Shown: positions 17,149 to 29,475, numbered from the stretch's first letter. The stretch is 34,890 nucleotides of DNA from Minisyncoccota bacterium (GCA_021734405.1 JAIPJA010000006.1:1-34890), one strand, 5' to 3'. The notes: generated by a model not told the origin, from the sequence alone. Made by a program: numbers and translations.

Positions 17149-17898
17149 ATGGATTTAAATATTTCATTAGCACCTGATATACTTTTTAGCTTGGCTGGCT
17201 TTCCAGTTACCAATACTTTATTATGGTCTGTTGTTTTAAGTGTTTTTTTAATGTTATTTTTTGTTCTTATTGCTAGATCAGCTAAACTTATTCCTGGAAG
17301 ATGGCAAAATTTTATAGAACTTTTAGTTGACGGTAGTTATAGCTTTGTGGAGTCTATTACTGGACCTGGAGAAAAGGCTAAAAGAGTTTTCCCTTTAGTT
17401 TTTACCATGTTCATTTTCACTTTAGTAGCTAACTTAGCTGTATATATTCCAGGACAAGCAGCTATAACAGTCTATAATGGTGAAGGATTTGTACCTGTTT
17501 TTAGAGCAGTTATGTCAGATTATGGCTTAGTGCTCATTATGACCTTAATTTCTGTCTTAGTCATGCAAATAGTAGCTATTATTACAGCTGGACCTTGGAA
17601 ATATTTAGGTAGATTTATTAATTTAAAAAACCCTTTAGCTTTTTTCTTGGGATTAATGGAGTTAGTGGGGGAGTTGGCTAAAATCATTTCTTTATCCTTT
17701 CGTTTATTTGGAAATATTTTCGCTGGAGAGGTTTTAGGCTCAGTAATATTATTTTTAGCTCCGTTTTTTATGCCTTTACCTTTTCAATTTTTAGGTCTTT
17801 TATCAGCTGTAGTGCAGGCTTTTGTTTTTTCAGTGTTGACTTTAGTCTTTATATCAATGGCTAGTGAGATGCCTGCAGAGGAAGAAGCAAAGGTTTAG
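17149..17898 (+). CDS. atpB: F1Fo ATP synthase subunit a
   Basis: 249 aa; ...ELAKIISLSFRLFGNIFAGEVLGSVI... with conserved Arg. Confidence 0.95.
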   Translation: MDLNISLAPDILFSLAGFPVTNTLLWSVVLSVFLMLFFVLIARSAKLIPGRWQNFIELLVDGSYSFVESITGPGEKAKRVFPLVFTMFIFTLVANLAVYIPGQAAITVYNGEGFVPVFRAVMSDYGLVLIMTLISVLVMQIVAIITAGPWKYLGRFINLKNPLAFFLGLMELVGELAKIISLSFRLFGNIFAGEVLGSVILFLAPFFMPLPFQFLGLLSAVVQAFVFSVLTLVFISMASEMPAEEEAKV

Positions 17899-17948
17899 TT
17901 TTTTTACTGTGTAATTAGTTAAAATTTAAATATATAAAATTAATAAGT

Positions 17949-17984
17949 GGGAGAAATTGTAATATTTAATTTCAATTATTTCCC
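17949..17984 (+). promoter_or_regulatory. RNA hairpin just upstream of atpE start
   Basis: GGGAGAAATTG ... CAATT(A)TTTCCC: 11 bp with a one-nt bulge, 12 nt upstream of the ATG. Confidence 0.5.
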
Positions 17985-17996
17985 CAATAAATTACT

Positions 17997-18224
17997 ATGG
18001 ATATTGAAGCCGCAAAATATTTGGCAGCCGGTTTAGCTATTGGCTTAGGTGCGCTTGGACCTGGAATTGGTGAAGGTATTGCCGCCTCTAAAGCATTGGA
18101 GTCAATTGGTAGAAATCCTGAAGCTTCAGGTAAGGTAGCTCCTTTAATGTTTGTAGCCATGGCTATTACTGAGTCTACTGCTATTTATGCTTTAGTTGTT
18201 GCTTTAATCATTTTATTTGGATAA
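17997..18224 (+). CDS. atpE: F1Fo ATP synthase subunit c
   Basis: 75 aa; GPGIGEGIAASKALESIGRNPEA ... AITESTAIYALV. Confidence 0.96.
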   Translation: MDIEAAKYLAAGLAIGLGALGPGIGEGIAASKALESIGRNPEASGKVAPLMFVAMAITESTAIYALVVALIILFG

Positions 18225-18239
18225 AAGATAGAGCTCTCT

Positions 18240-18262
18240 CCAACTCTGACTATCAGGGTTGG
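18240..18262 (+). promoter_or_regulatory. Intercistronic hairpin atpE/atpF
   Basis: CCAACTCTGA-cta-TCAGGGTTGG (one G.U in RNA), followed by a T-rich tract but inside the operon. Confidence 0.6.
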
Positions 18263-18294
18263 TGTCCTTTATTTTTTATTAATATTTAATCACT

Positions 18295-18789
18295 ATGGAA
18301 CTTTTAGAAGCTTTGGGATTAAATCTGAAAATTTTATTAGCCCAGTTAGTTAATTTCGCTGTTTTATTTTTTGTTTTATGGAAATTTGCCTATAAGCCAA
18401 TTTTCAAAATGTTAGAAGAGAGAAGAAATAAGATAGCTAAAGGCGTGAAAGACGCTGATAAAGCCGAGGATAAATTAAAAGAGGCTAAAGTTAAAGAGCA
18501 GGAGCTTATAAACGCTGCTAAAAAAGAAGCTTTGCAAATTATTGAAGAAGCTAGAGAAAGAGCTGAAGCTAAGAAACAGTCAGTTATAGATAAGACTAAA
18601 GAAGAAATAGGTCAGATTATTAATGCTGAAAAAGAAAAAATTCAGCAGGAAAAAGCTGATACTTTAAAAAGTATTAAAGCTGATGTTTCTGAGTTAGTTA
18701 TTTTAGCTGTAGAAAAAGTTCTACAAGAGAAGTTAGCTGGAGCTAAAGATGAAGAATTAGTAGCTAAGGCAATTAAAGGCTTAAAATAA
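18295..18789 (+). CDS. atpF: F1Fo ATP synthase subunit b
   Basis: 164 aa; N-terminal TM plus long charged helix; position between c and delta. Confidence 0.94.
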   Translation: MELLEALGLNLKILLAQLVNFAVLFFVLWKFAYKPIFKMLEERRNKIAKGVKDADKAEDKLKEAKVKEQELINAAKKEALQIIEEARERAEAKKQSVIDKTKEEIGQIINAEKEKIQQEKADTLKSIKADVSELVILAVEKVLQEKLAGAKDEELVAKAIKGLK

Positions 18790-18790
18790 T

Positions 18791-19192
18791 ATGAAAATTA
18801 GTGCTAAACAATACGCCCAAGCCTTATTAGAGATTATTGAAGGTAAAGATGATAAAGCTGCTAAGCAATCAGTCTTAGATTTTTGTAGTTTACTTAAAAG
18901 CAATAATCAATTAGCACAGACAGAAAAAATAATTTATTATTTTAGAAAATTATATAATAAAAGATACAATATTATAGAAGCTGAGGTATTAACTAAAAAA
19001 GCCCTATCAGCCAAGCTATTAACTGAAGTTGAAGCCTATCTCAAGGCTTTAGATAAAGATAGTCAGGTGGAAATAAGTCACAAGAGTTCAGATAAGATTA
19101 TTGGTGGAATTGTGGTCAAGTATGGTGATAAGATTTTAGATAACAGCTTAAAAACCAGGCTAAGACAATTAAAAACTTCGCTATTAAAATAA
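18791..19192 (+). CDS. atpH: F1Fo ATP synthase subunit delta (short)
   Basis: 133 aa; C-terminal [26 protein letters not shown]. Confidence 0.88.
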   Translation: MKISAKQYAQALLEIIEGKDDKAAKQSVLDFCSLLKSNNQLAQTEKIIYYFRKLYNKRYNIIEAEVLTKKALSAKLLTEVEAYLKALDKDSQVEISHKSSDKIIGGIVVKYGDKILDNSLKTRLRQLKTSLLK

Positions 19193-19200
19193 TTAATAAT

Positions 19201-20760
19201 ATGTCTAATAATACTAAGGATTTCGTTGTTGAACAACTTAAAAAACAAATTGAAAAATTTAAAGCTGAAAGTGAACAGCAATCTTTTGGCACAGTAACTG
19301 AAGTAGGGGATGGAATCGCCCGAGTGGCTGGTTTATCTGAAGCTATGATGTCAGAGATGCTTGAGTTTAAAAGTTCTTCAGGCTCAGTTTTTGGCGTAGC
19401 TTTAAACTTAGATGAAGATTCAGTTGGAGCAGTTATTTTAGGTGATGTAGGTGATTTAAAAGAAGGTGATGAAGTAATTGCTTCTAAAAGAATTTTAGAA
19501 GTTCCGGTAGGAGACGCTATTATTGGTCGCGTGCTTAATCCTTTAGGACAAGCTATTGATGGCAAGGGCGAAGTTAAGGCTGATAAGCATTATCCAGTAG
19601 AGAAAATTGCTCCTGGTGTTATTACTAGAGCTTCAGTTAATGAGCCAGTTCAAACTGGAATTAAAGCTATAGACTCAATGATTCCTATTGGTAGAGGACA
19701 AAGAGAGCTTATTATTGGTGATCGTCAAATTGGTAAGACGGCTATTGCTATTGATACTATTATCAATCAGAAAGGGCAAAACATGAAATGTGTTTATGTA
19801 GCTATTGGTCAAAAAGAGTCAAAAGTAGCTAATATTGTGGCTAAACTACAAGAAGCTGGAGCCATGGATTACACTACAGTAGTAGTAGCTGGTGCTAGTG
19901 ATCCAGCTTCACTTTTATATATCGCCCCTTATGCTGGCACAGCTATGGCTGAATACTTTTTAGATAAAGGAGAAGATGTTTTGGTTATTTATGATGATTT
20001 ATCTAAACACGCTGTTTCTTATAGAGAAATTTCACTATTGCTTAGAAGACCTCCAGGCAGAGAAGCTTACCCAGGAGATGTTTTCTATTTACATTCACGT
20101 CTTTTAGAGAGAGCTTGTAAACTAAATAAAGATTTTGGTGGTGGTTCAATTACAGCTTTACCTATTATTGAAACTCAAGCTGGTGATGTATCTGCTTATA
20201 TCCCTACCAATGTTATCTCTATTACTGATGGACAAATATATTTAGAACCGGATCTTTTCTATCAAGGACAAAGACCAGCTGTAAATGCAGGTTTGTCAGT
20301 TTCTCGTGTAGGTTCTAGCGCTCAAATTAAAGCCATGAAAAAAGTAGCTGGAAAAATGAGATTAGAAGCTGCTCAATTTCGTGAATTAGCTGCTTTTGCT
20401 CAGTTTGGTTCAGATTTAGATGAAGAAACTAGAAACAAATTAGAAAGAGGTAAAAGATTAATGGAAATTTTAAAACAAGATCAATATGCTCCAGTTGAGG
20501 TAACTGAACAAGTAGCTGTATATTTCTCTCTAATTAATGGCTATATGGATAATGTTCCAGTAGAAAAAGTTAAAGAATTTGAGCTAGGTCTAAGACAGTA
20601 TTTAGTTGATACTAAAAATGATGTTTTAGATAAAATTAGAACTAGTGGACAATTAGAAGATGATACAGTTGAAGTTTTATCTCAAGCGATTTCTGACTAT
20701 AAAGCGACTTTAGATTATTTAGATAGAGAGATAGAAGAAAAAAGTGATAATGAACAATAA
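19201..20760 (+). CDS. atpA: F1Fo ATP synthase subunit alpha
   Basis: 519 aa; P-loop [15 protein letters not shown], canonical alpha sequence. Confidence 0.98.
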   Translation: MSNNTKDFVVEQLKKQIEKFKAESEQQSFGTVTEVGDGIARVAGLSEAMMSEMLEFKSSSGSVFGVALNLDEDSVGAVILGDVGDLKEGDEVIASKRILEVPVGDAIIGRVLNPLGQAIDGKGEVKADKHYPVEKIAPGVITRASVNEPVQTGIKAIDSMIPIGRGQRELIIGDRQIGKTAIAIDTIINQKGQNMKCVYVAIGQKESKVANIVAKLQEAGAMDYTTVVVAGASDPASLLYIAPYAGTAMAEYFLDKGEDVLVIYDDLSKHAVSYREISLLLRRPPGREAYPGDVFYLHSRLLERACKLNKDFGGGSITALPIIETQAGDVSAYIPTNVISITDGQIYLEPDLFYQGQRPAVNAGLSVSRVGSSAQIKAMKKVAGKMRLEAAQFRELAAFAQFGSDLDEETRNKLERGKRLMEILKQDQYAPVEVTEQVAVYFSLINGYMDNVPVEKVKEFELGLRQYLVDTKNDVLDKIRTSGQLEDDTVEVLSQAISDYKATLDYLDREIEEKSDNEQ

Positions 20761-20762
20761 AA

Positions 20763-21713
20763 ATGGCTAATACAAAAGAAATACAACGAAGAATTAAGTC
20801 CATTTCCAGTACTAAAAAAATTACTAAAGCCATGGAAATGGTGGCAGCTGCTAAGATGAGAAGAACTACTGAGGCAGTTTTAAGGACTCGCCCTTACGCT
20901 AATTTAAGCTGGGTAACAGTTTTAAATTTAGCTAAAGCGGTTAATTCTAATGGTACTATTCACCTCTTACTTTCAGAGAGAAAAGATATAAAAAAAGTAG
21001 CTATAGTTTTGTTTAGCTCTAATAGAGGTTTGTGCGGTGGCTTTAATAGTGCGATTATGGCTAAGGCTAGAAATTCTATTATTAAGCATAATAATTTACC
21101 GACAGACTTTATAGTCATTGGTAAAAAGGGTTTGGCTGTAAATAGTAGGTATAAATATAATGTTTCTGCTCAGTTTGAAAAAAATGATACTGCTTCTGAA
21201 ATTAAAGAAGTGCAAGCTTTAGCTAAAATGATGATTGATGATTTTTTAAATAAAAAGTATGATAAAGTTTTAGTAGCCTATACAGATTTTGTTAATCCAG
21301 CTAAGCAAGTACCTAGAGTAAAGCAAATTCTACCCATAGACGTTAATGCTGAGGATGATCATTTAGGTATAGTAGGCAAAGATGAAAAATTAGGCGTTGA
21401 TAAGGAGTTTGTAAAAGAAAAACAGGATAAATATTTAAGCAAGGGAGAGGAGAAGTTTTTAATGACTTATGAGCCTAGCGCAGAAGAGGTTTTAAATCAG
21501 ATGCTTCCTAGATTAATAGAGGTGCAACTTTTTCAAGCCTTACTTGAGTCTAATGCTTCTGAACATAGCGCCAGAATGAGTGCTATGAATAAGGCAACTG
21601 AGGCTGCATCCGATTTAGTCAAAGAATTAACTTTATTCTATAACAAAGCCAGGCAGGCTTCTATTACGGCTGAAATAGCTGAGATAAGTGCTGGAGCTAA
21701 TGCCTTGGAATAA
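20763..21713 (+). CDS. atpG: F1Fo ATP synthase subunit gamma
   Basis: 316 aa; IQRRIKSISSTKKITKAMEMVAAAKMRR...NRGLCGGFN. Confidence 0.97.
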   Translation: MANTKEIQRRIKSISSTKKITKAMEMVAAAKMRRTTEAVLRTRPYANLSWVTVLNLAKAVNSNGTIHLLLSERKDIKKVAIVLFSSNRGLCGGFNSAIMAKARNSIIKHNNLPTDFIVIGKKGLAVNSRYKYNVSAQFEKNDTASEIKEVQALAKMMIDDFLNKKYDKVLVAYTDFVNPAKQVPRVKQILPIDVNAEDDHLGIVGKDEKLGVDKEFVKEKQDKYLSKGEEKFLMTYEPSAEEVLNQMLPRLIEVQLFQALLESNASEHSARMSAMNKATEAASDLVKELTLFYNKARQASITAEIAEISAGANALE

Positions 21714-21723
21714 CTAATTTTAG

Positions 21724-23121
<1,398 letters not shown>

Positions 23122-23143
23122 TAAATGATTAATTTTAGCTTGT

Positions 23144-23587
23144 ATGGCTTCTAAAAAAGAAATAAAATTTGAGATAGTAACTCCGGAAAAGACTTTAATG
23201 AAAGAGCCAGTGCTTCAAGTTACTGTTCCTACTGAGTCAGGGGAAATAACAGTTTTGCCTGAACACGCTCCGCTAGTATCAATTTTAAAGCCAGGGGTTT
23301 TAGAAGTCGTTAAAACTGATAATACCTTAGAAGTTATTGCTGTGGCTGGTGGTTTTGTTGAAGTGCTTTTAAATAAGATAGTAATTTTGGCTGATAGCGC
23401 TGACAGAGCTAGTGAAATTGATGAAGAAGAGGCAGAAAAAGCTAGAAAGAGAGCTGAAGAATCTCTAAAGAATTTGAGATCTGAAGATAGAGAAAGATTT
23501 GCTGAAATAACTGCTCAATTAGAGAGAGAATTAGCTAAGAGTAGATCAGTTAAGAGATGGAGAAATTTAAATAGGCATATAAAGTAA
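23144..23587 (+). CDS. atpC: F1Fo ATP synthase subunit epsilon
   Basis: 147 aa; KFEIVTPEKTLMKEPVLQVTVPTESGEITVLPEHAPLVSILKPG. Confidence 0.95.
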   Translation: MASKKEIKFEIVTPEKTLMKEPVLQVTVPTESGEITVLPEHAPLVSILKPGVLEVVKTDNTLEVIAVAGGFVEVLLNKIVILADSADRASEIDEEEAEKARKRAEESLKNLRSEDRERFAEITAQLERELAKSRSVKRWRNLNRHIK

Positions 23588-23621
23588 ATATTGTATTAAT
23601 TTTTACAAGAAGCAATAAAGA

Positions 23622-23650
23622 GACCTGGTTTAAGCATAACTGGGTTTTTT
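23622..23650 (+). terminator. Terminator of atp operon
   Basis: ACCTGGTT-taagcat-AACTGGGT then TTTTT. Confidence 0.8.
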
Positions 23651-23772
23651 ATATTTTTAAATTTATTTTAAAGATTTCTTGTATATCTTTGTTATTTGTG
23701 GCAAAATGTATAGGCTTTATAATTAATTAGCTCAGCTTTAAAGATATTCTCTTTAAAAAGAGCCGTAAATAT

Positions 23773-24453
23773 ATGAAAAAAATATTTTTAGCCTCTGGCT
23801 TAATTATATTAGTTTTTACTCTTAGTGCTTGCACTAATATAGTAAATAACGAAAATAATAATAATGTTTTGGAAAATAATAATGAGACTTCTGATAAGAT
23901 GAGTTGGGAGGACGCTAATATTAATAATGGGGATTATATAGTGGATGCAGGTTTAAGTGAGATAAATTGGAAAGGAGAGAGGATTATTGGCTCTTCTCAT
24001 GCTGGTAAACTTAGAATAAAGTCAGGAGAGTTTTCTATAGATGATGAGAAAATTAATTCAGGTACTATTGTGTTTGATATGCAATCAATAGCTGATAATG
24101 AAAACAATCAAAGACTTATAACCCACCTAAAAAGTGATGACTTTTTTTCAGTTGAAACTTATCCAGAAGCTACTTTAACCATTAAGGAATCAAGCTTAAA
24201 GACTGCAGAGGAGAACAGGGCAGTTTTTGATGTAGTAGCTGATTTAGAAATTAAAGGGATTGTTAATGAGATAAATTTTGAGGCGATTTTAGAACCTAAA
24301 AATAATTTTCTCAGTGTTTATACTAAAACTGAGATTGATAGAACTAGATGGAATGTCCGTTATGGCTCAGGAAAGTTTTTTGATAACTTAGGTGATAACA
24401 CTATTAAAGATGCAATTGAGCTGGAAGTTAATTTAATTTCTAGCTTACAATAA
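23773..24453 (+). CDS. YceI family lipoprotein
   Basis: 226 aa; lipobox LSAC; YceI-like Y.VD...S.I.W...GSSHAGKLRIKSGEF, KSDDFFSVETYPEATL. Confidence 0.88.
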   Translation: MKKIFLASGLIILVFTLSACTNIVNNENNNNVLENNNETSDKMSWEDANINNGDYIVDAGLSEINWKGERIIGSSHAGKLRIKSGEFSIDDEKINSGTIVFDMQSIADNENNQRLITHLKSDDFFSVETYPEATLTIKESSLKTAEENRAVFDVVADLEIKGIVNEINFEAILEPKNNFLSVYTKTEIDRTRWNVRYGSGKFFDNLGDNTIKDAIELEVNLISSLQ

Positions 24454-24475
24454 TTAAGTTAATTTAGAATATTTT

Positions 24476-25063
24476 ATGAAAGAAAAAATTCTGTGTCTGT
24501 TGGCTTCACCTAATAAAGAGGGGAATTCAGCTACTTTAGCTAAGTGGTTTCTGGAAGACTTAGACAAAGAAAAATATGAGCTTGAAACAGTTTTTTTATA
24601 TGACTATCGTTTAGACTATACTGAAAATAGTAATTACAATTTTGGTAATGAAAATAAAGAGCAGGAAGATCAGGCTGAGGAGTTGTTTAGAAAAATAACT
24701 TCAGCCAATAAAATTGTGTTGGCTACTCCTATTTGGAATTTCGGAGTTCCAGCAGTCTTGAAAAATTTATTAGATAGAGCTTCAGCTTGGGGGCGTATTT
24801 GGTCAGAGAAAAAAAGAAAAAAAGTTCCTAATTGGAAAGGTAAGAGATTTTATTTGTTTTTTAGTACGGGAGCACCACGCGTAGCTTTAAGTTTGAACTT
24901 TATTGCTATATTACAATTGTTTTTTACCCTATCTTATTATGGAGCTAAGAGGAGAAATATTGCTTTGGCTTGTAATTGTGGTAATGGCTCTAAAAATGTA
25001 GTAGAAAACAGAGCCTTTCTAAAAAGAAGAATTAAGCACAAAGCTAGAAGAATTTTTAAATAA
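24476..25063 (+). CDS. NAD(P)H-dependent FMN reductase / flavodoxin-fold oxidoreductase
   Basis: 195 aa; LLASPNKEGNSATLAKWFL...ATPIWNFGVPAVLKNLLDRASAWG. Confidence 0.85.
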   Translation: MKEKILCLLASPNKEGNSATLAKWFLEDLDKEKYELETVFLYDYRLDYTENSNYNFGNENKEQEDQAEELFRKITSANKIVLATPIWNFGVPAVLKNLLDRASAWGRIWSEKKRKKVPNWKGKRFYLFFSTGAPRVALSLNFIAILQLFFTLSYYGAKRRNIALACNCGNGSKNVVENRAFLKRRIKHKARRIFK

Positions 25064-25083
25064 TTAAAGTTTATAAGACATAA

Positions 25084-25117
25084 AACACTTTTCTTCTTAA
25101 GAGGGAAGTGTTTTTTT
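25084..25117 (+). terminator. Terminator
   Basis: AACACTTTTCTTC-ttaa-GAGGGAAGTGTT then TTTTT. Confidence 0.8.
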
Positions 25118-25161
25118 GTTATTTAATTATTAAAGCAGGTATTTAGTCAAGATTATAAATA

Positions 25162-25205
25162 CTGTAAATAAAAGTATTGACAATATTTTACAGCTGACCT
25201 ATAAT
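25162..25205 (+). promoter_or_regulatory. Promoter of lexA-like gene with flanking inverted repeat
   Basis: TTGACA (25177-25182)-N17-TATAAT (25200-25205); CTGTAAA (25162-25168)-N18-TTTACAG (25187-25193). Confidence 0.7.
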
Positions 25206-25234
25206 ATAATTAATTAATAATTAATTTTAAAAAT

Positions 25235-25876
25235 ATGAATGAAAATCGACAAAAAATCTTAGAATTAGCTAAGAAAAAAGACTTAAACTCTTTAAGTTAT
25301 CGAGAAATTGGCAGGGAAGTTGGGATTAAAAATCCACAAACAGTTATTTATCACTTAGAGCAGTTAAGAAAAAAAGGTTTAATATATTTTGATCCTAAGA
25401 AAAAAAGTACTCAAACCGCCTCCGGCGATAGTTTTGTAATAAACGAGCTTTTTAATTTACCTATTCTAGGTATGGCTAACTGTGGCCAAGCCTTAGAATT
25501 AGCGCAACAAGATGTTTTGGGTTATATAAAGATATCCCCTAAACTCTTACCTAAGAAGAAGTCCCCAGAAGGACTATTTATTGTTAAAGCTGTGGGAAAA
25601 TCATTAAATAAGGCCAGTATTAATGGTAAAAGCATTAAAGATGGAGACTATGTAGTTATTGACGCTCACTTACAACCTAGAGATGGTGATTATGTCCTCT
25701 CTGTTATAGATGGAGCTGCTAATATAAAAAGGTTTTATCATGATAGAGTTAATAGAGAAATTAGGCTAGTTTCAGAGTCAACCTTAAAGATACCACCCAT
25801 TGTTTTGCATGAAGATGATATACACACTACTGGTTATGCCATAAATGGTGTGGCTGTTAAAGTGATTAGGAAGTAA
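25235..25876 (+). CDS. LexA-like S24 autoproteolytic repressor
   Basis: 213 aa; N-terminal HTH, LPILGMANCGQALE (candidate Cys-Gly cleavage site), Ser in AVGKSLNKASI, Lys in GAANIKRFY. Confidence 0.85.
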   Translation: MNENRQKILELAKKKDLNSLSYREIGREVGIKNPQTVIYHLEQLRKKGLIYFDPKKKSTQTASGDSFVINELFNLPILGMANCGQALELAQQDVLGYIKISPKLLPKKKSPEGLFIVKAVGKSLNKASINGKSIKDGDYVVIDAHLQPRDGDYVLSVIDGAANIKRFYHDRVNREIRLVSESTLKIPPIVLHEDDIHTTGYAINGVAVKVIRK

Positions 25877-25906
25877 TAATATTTAAATATATAAAAGCAA
25901 ACACTC

Positions 25907-25935
25907 TTTACACACAAAAGTGTAAATAGTATAAT
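25907..25935 (+). promoter_or_regulatory. Promoter with operator-like inverted repeat upstream of lipoprotein gene
   Basis: TTTACA (25907-25912)-N17-TATAAT (25930-25935); TTTACAC (25907-25913)-N6-GTGTAAA (25920-25926). Confidence 0.6.
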
Positions 25936-26021
25936 TAAAATCTTAGTTTTGTTAAAAATTGTTCTTTAATAAAAAAGACTTAAATTTTAATATTTATTAT
26001 ATTGTTAAACGGGAGGTAAAA

Positions 26022-26588
26022 ATGAAAAAGATTTTTCTAATGAGTTTTGTTTTAGTTATTTTTAGCTTTTCTTGCACCAAAGAAGAGCCCGTGTCTTTTA
26101 TTGAGCCCCTTTATTTTCATGACTTAAGGGTGGTTACAGATTCTAATCTTAAATTAGAGGATGTTGTTACATCTTATTCTCAGTATCAAGATGAGAATGG
26201 TAACCCTCTTCCTAATGCAGCCTATGTTAAGGTGTTATATAAAGGAGTGGTTTTAGAAAGATTTGATTGGATTCGATATCAAGCCCCTATAGCCACACCT
26301 CCTTATATTTTTTGGGCTAAAACTGAAAAGCAGGGTGAAGACTTTTATGTTTTTAGTGGCAATGGAGGTATTTTTGATATCAACGTAGAATTGTATGTTG
26401 TAGACGGTGGTGATTTTAAAACTGCTGTGATGCTGGAAAATGATTCTATTGTAGGTATCGTATCACATCAAATCACAGAGGCTTTTGTGGATTTTCAGAG
26501 GCAGATTATAACAATAAGAGGCGATCCTAATTCCGGGAGAGCTAGTTATGGTATTGATGATGCCATTGGAGAATTTAAATATTATTAA
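26022..26588 (+). CDS. Hypothetical lipoprotein (start revised from 25959)
   Basis: SD GGGAGG just upstream of the in-frame ATG at 26022; MKKIFLMSFVLVIFSFSCTKEEP signal peptide and lipobox-like Cys. Confidence 0.75.
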   Translation: MKKIFLMSFVLVIFSFSCTKEEPVSFIEPLYFHDLRVVTDSNLKLEDVVTSYSQYQDENGNPLPNAAYVKVLYKGVVLERFDWIRYQAPIATPPYIFWAKTEKQGEDFYVFSGNGGIFDINVELYVVDGGDFKTAVMLENDSIVGIVSHQITEAFVDFQRQIITIRGDPNSGRASYGIDDAIGEFKYY

Positions 26589-26597
26589 AATAAAGAG

Positions 26598-26626
26598 AAC
26601 CCTTGCAAAAATTGTAAGGGTTTTTT
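26598..26626 (+). terminator. Terminator
   Basis: AACCCTTGCA ... TGTAAGGGTT then TTTT. Confidence 0.85.
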
Positions 26627-26634
26627 AAAAACTA

Positions 26635-26663
26635 TTGACACTATACTATAATTATGTTAAAAT
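26635..26663 (+). promoter_or_regulatory. Sigma70-type promoter
   Basis: TTGACA (26635-26640)-N17-TAAAAT (26658-26663). Confidence 0.75.
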
Positions 26664-26703
26664 AAAATGAAATAAATTTGATTTTTAACAAAAAAATAAA
26701 AGA

Positions 26704-26946
26704 ATGATAGCTGTTAAGATTTTAGCTGAAAAATCTGGCGTTAATTATTTTTTTTATTATCTCTTTACTTCTATTGAGGTATTTGAGGAAATGAAAAAAA
26801 TGAGAAAAGGGTCACATTTAAGACTCGTGGGAAATATAATTTCTCATAGCCAGGTAAGTCCAGATTATCTACAGAAAAAAAGGACCGTTAATAATATTTT
26901 TCTAAAGAATAATGGGTTCTTTTTTACAGGCAAGGAAGAGGCTTAA
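26704..26946 (+). CDS. Small hypothetical protein (80 aa, or 51 aa from an internal ATG preceded by GAGGAA)
   Basis: Stand-alone unit between a promoter and a terminator; no recognised family. Confidence 0.4.
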   Translation: MIAVKILAEKSGVNYFFYYLFTSIEVFEEMKKMRKGSHLRLVGNIISHSQVSPDYLQKKRTVNNIFLKNNGFFFTGKEEA

Positions 26947-26972
26947 TGTAAGCTACTTCCACTTAAAAGTTA

Positions 26973-27007
26973 AACCTTGTTTTATAAAATAAAATGGGGT
27001 TTTTTTA
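26973..27007 (+). terminator. Terminator
   Basis: AACCTTGTTTTA-taaaa-TAAAATGGGGTT then TTTTTT. Confidence 0.8.
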
Positions 27008-27025
27008 TTTTTTATTTTTCCTGCC

Positions 27026-27053
27026 TTGACATTATAAATATAAATGTTATGAT
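27026..27053 (+). promoter_or_regulatory. Sigma70-type promoter of 52-aa ORF
   Basis: TTGACA (27026-27031)-N16-TATGAT (27048-27053). Confidence 0.7.
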
Positions 27054-27154
27054 AAACTGTTCTTTAAAAATATTAATATTTAGGTAAAAAAAGATTTGGC
27101 TTAACAATTAATTAAACACCTTGTCTTTCAAAAAAAGAGAGGGGAAATAAAATT

Positions 27155-27313
27155 ATGTTTAAGCTAGTTAAAGGATTACTAACTTTGTTGTTGGTGATAC
27201 TAATTTTAAAAAATTTTTTACCTAAAGAGGCTGGAACTTTGGTTTCAGATATTGTTGTAAATACTCTAGGTTTTTTACGAGAATATCTCTACGACGCCGG
27301 AGTTCACGGTTAA
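27155..27313 (+). CDS. 52-aa single-TM small protein (not in supplied ORF track)
   Basis: MFKLVKGLLTLLLVILILKNFLPKEAGTLVSDIVVNTLGFLREYLYDAGVHG*; GAGGGG SD upstream; own promoter and terminator. Confidence 0.7.
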   Translation: MFKLVKGLLTLLLVILILKNFLPKEAGTLVSDIVVNTLGFLREYLYDAGVHG

Positions 27314-27319
27314 AAAATT

Positions 27320-27346
27320 AGAGGATCTTAATTGATCCTCTTTTTC
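27320..27346 (+). terminator. Terminator
   Basis: AGAGGATC-ttaatt-GATCCTCT then TTTTCTTTT. Confidence 0.9.
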
Positions 27347-27370
27347 TTTTTTACGCCCTAATTTAAGGTC

Positions 27371-27398
27371 TTGACAGTATAGTTTAAGATGCTAAAAT
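27371..27398 (+). promoter_or_regulatory. groESL promoter
   Basis: TTGACA (27371-27376)-N16-TAAAAT (27393-27398), CIRCE immediately downstream. Confidence 0.75.
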
Positions 27399-27408
27399 AA
27401 TAGAGTAT

Positions 27409-27435
27409 TTAGCACTCAGCTTGTAAGAGTGCTAA
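27409..27435 (+). promoter_or_regulatory. CIRCE element upstream of groES
   Basis: Exact TTAGCACTC-N9-GAGTGCTAA. Confidence 0.97.
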
Positions 27436-27495
27436 AGATAAGCAAGTTAATTATAAACTAACTTATCCTTTATTTATAAAGGATTTACTAAAAAT

Positions 27496-27786
27496 ATGAA
27501 ATTACATCCATTACACTCTAATGTTGTGGTCAAGCCTCTAGAGGCTGATGAAACTACCCCTTCAGGTATTGTTTTACCTGAAACTGTTGATAAAGACAAG
27601 CCAGAGCAAGGCGAGGTCATTGCTATTGGCCCTGGTAAAATTTTAGAAAATGGAGAAAAAGCAACTATGTCAGTTAAAGTTGGTGACAAAGTTGTATTTA
27701 AAAAATACTCTCCAGATGAAATAAAAGTTGATCAAGAAAAATATCTCATAATTAGTGATAGCGATATTTTAGCTATTATTGAATAA
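27496..27786 (+). CDS. groS: Co-chaperonin GroES
   Basis: 96 aa; MKLHPLHSNVVVKPLEADETTPSGIVLPETVDKDKPEQGEVIAIGPGK. Confidence 0.97.
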   Translation: MKLHPLHSNVVVKPLEADETTPSGIVLPETVDKDKPEQGEVIAIGPGKILENGEKATMSVKVGDKVVFKKYSPDEIKVDQEKYLIISDSDILAIIE

Positions 27787-27795
27787 TTAATTTAA

Positions 27796-29475
<1,680 letters not shown>

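Noticed and set aside
16846-20833. Antisense ORFs within the atp operon (16846, 17972, 19078, 19116, 20642)
   Set aside because: All opposite strongly conserved ATP synthase genes; no motifs or promoters supporting them.
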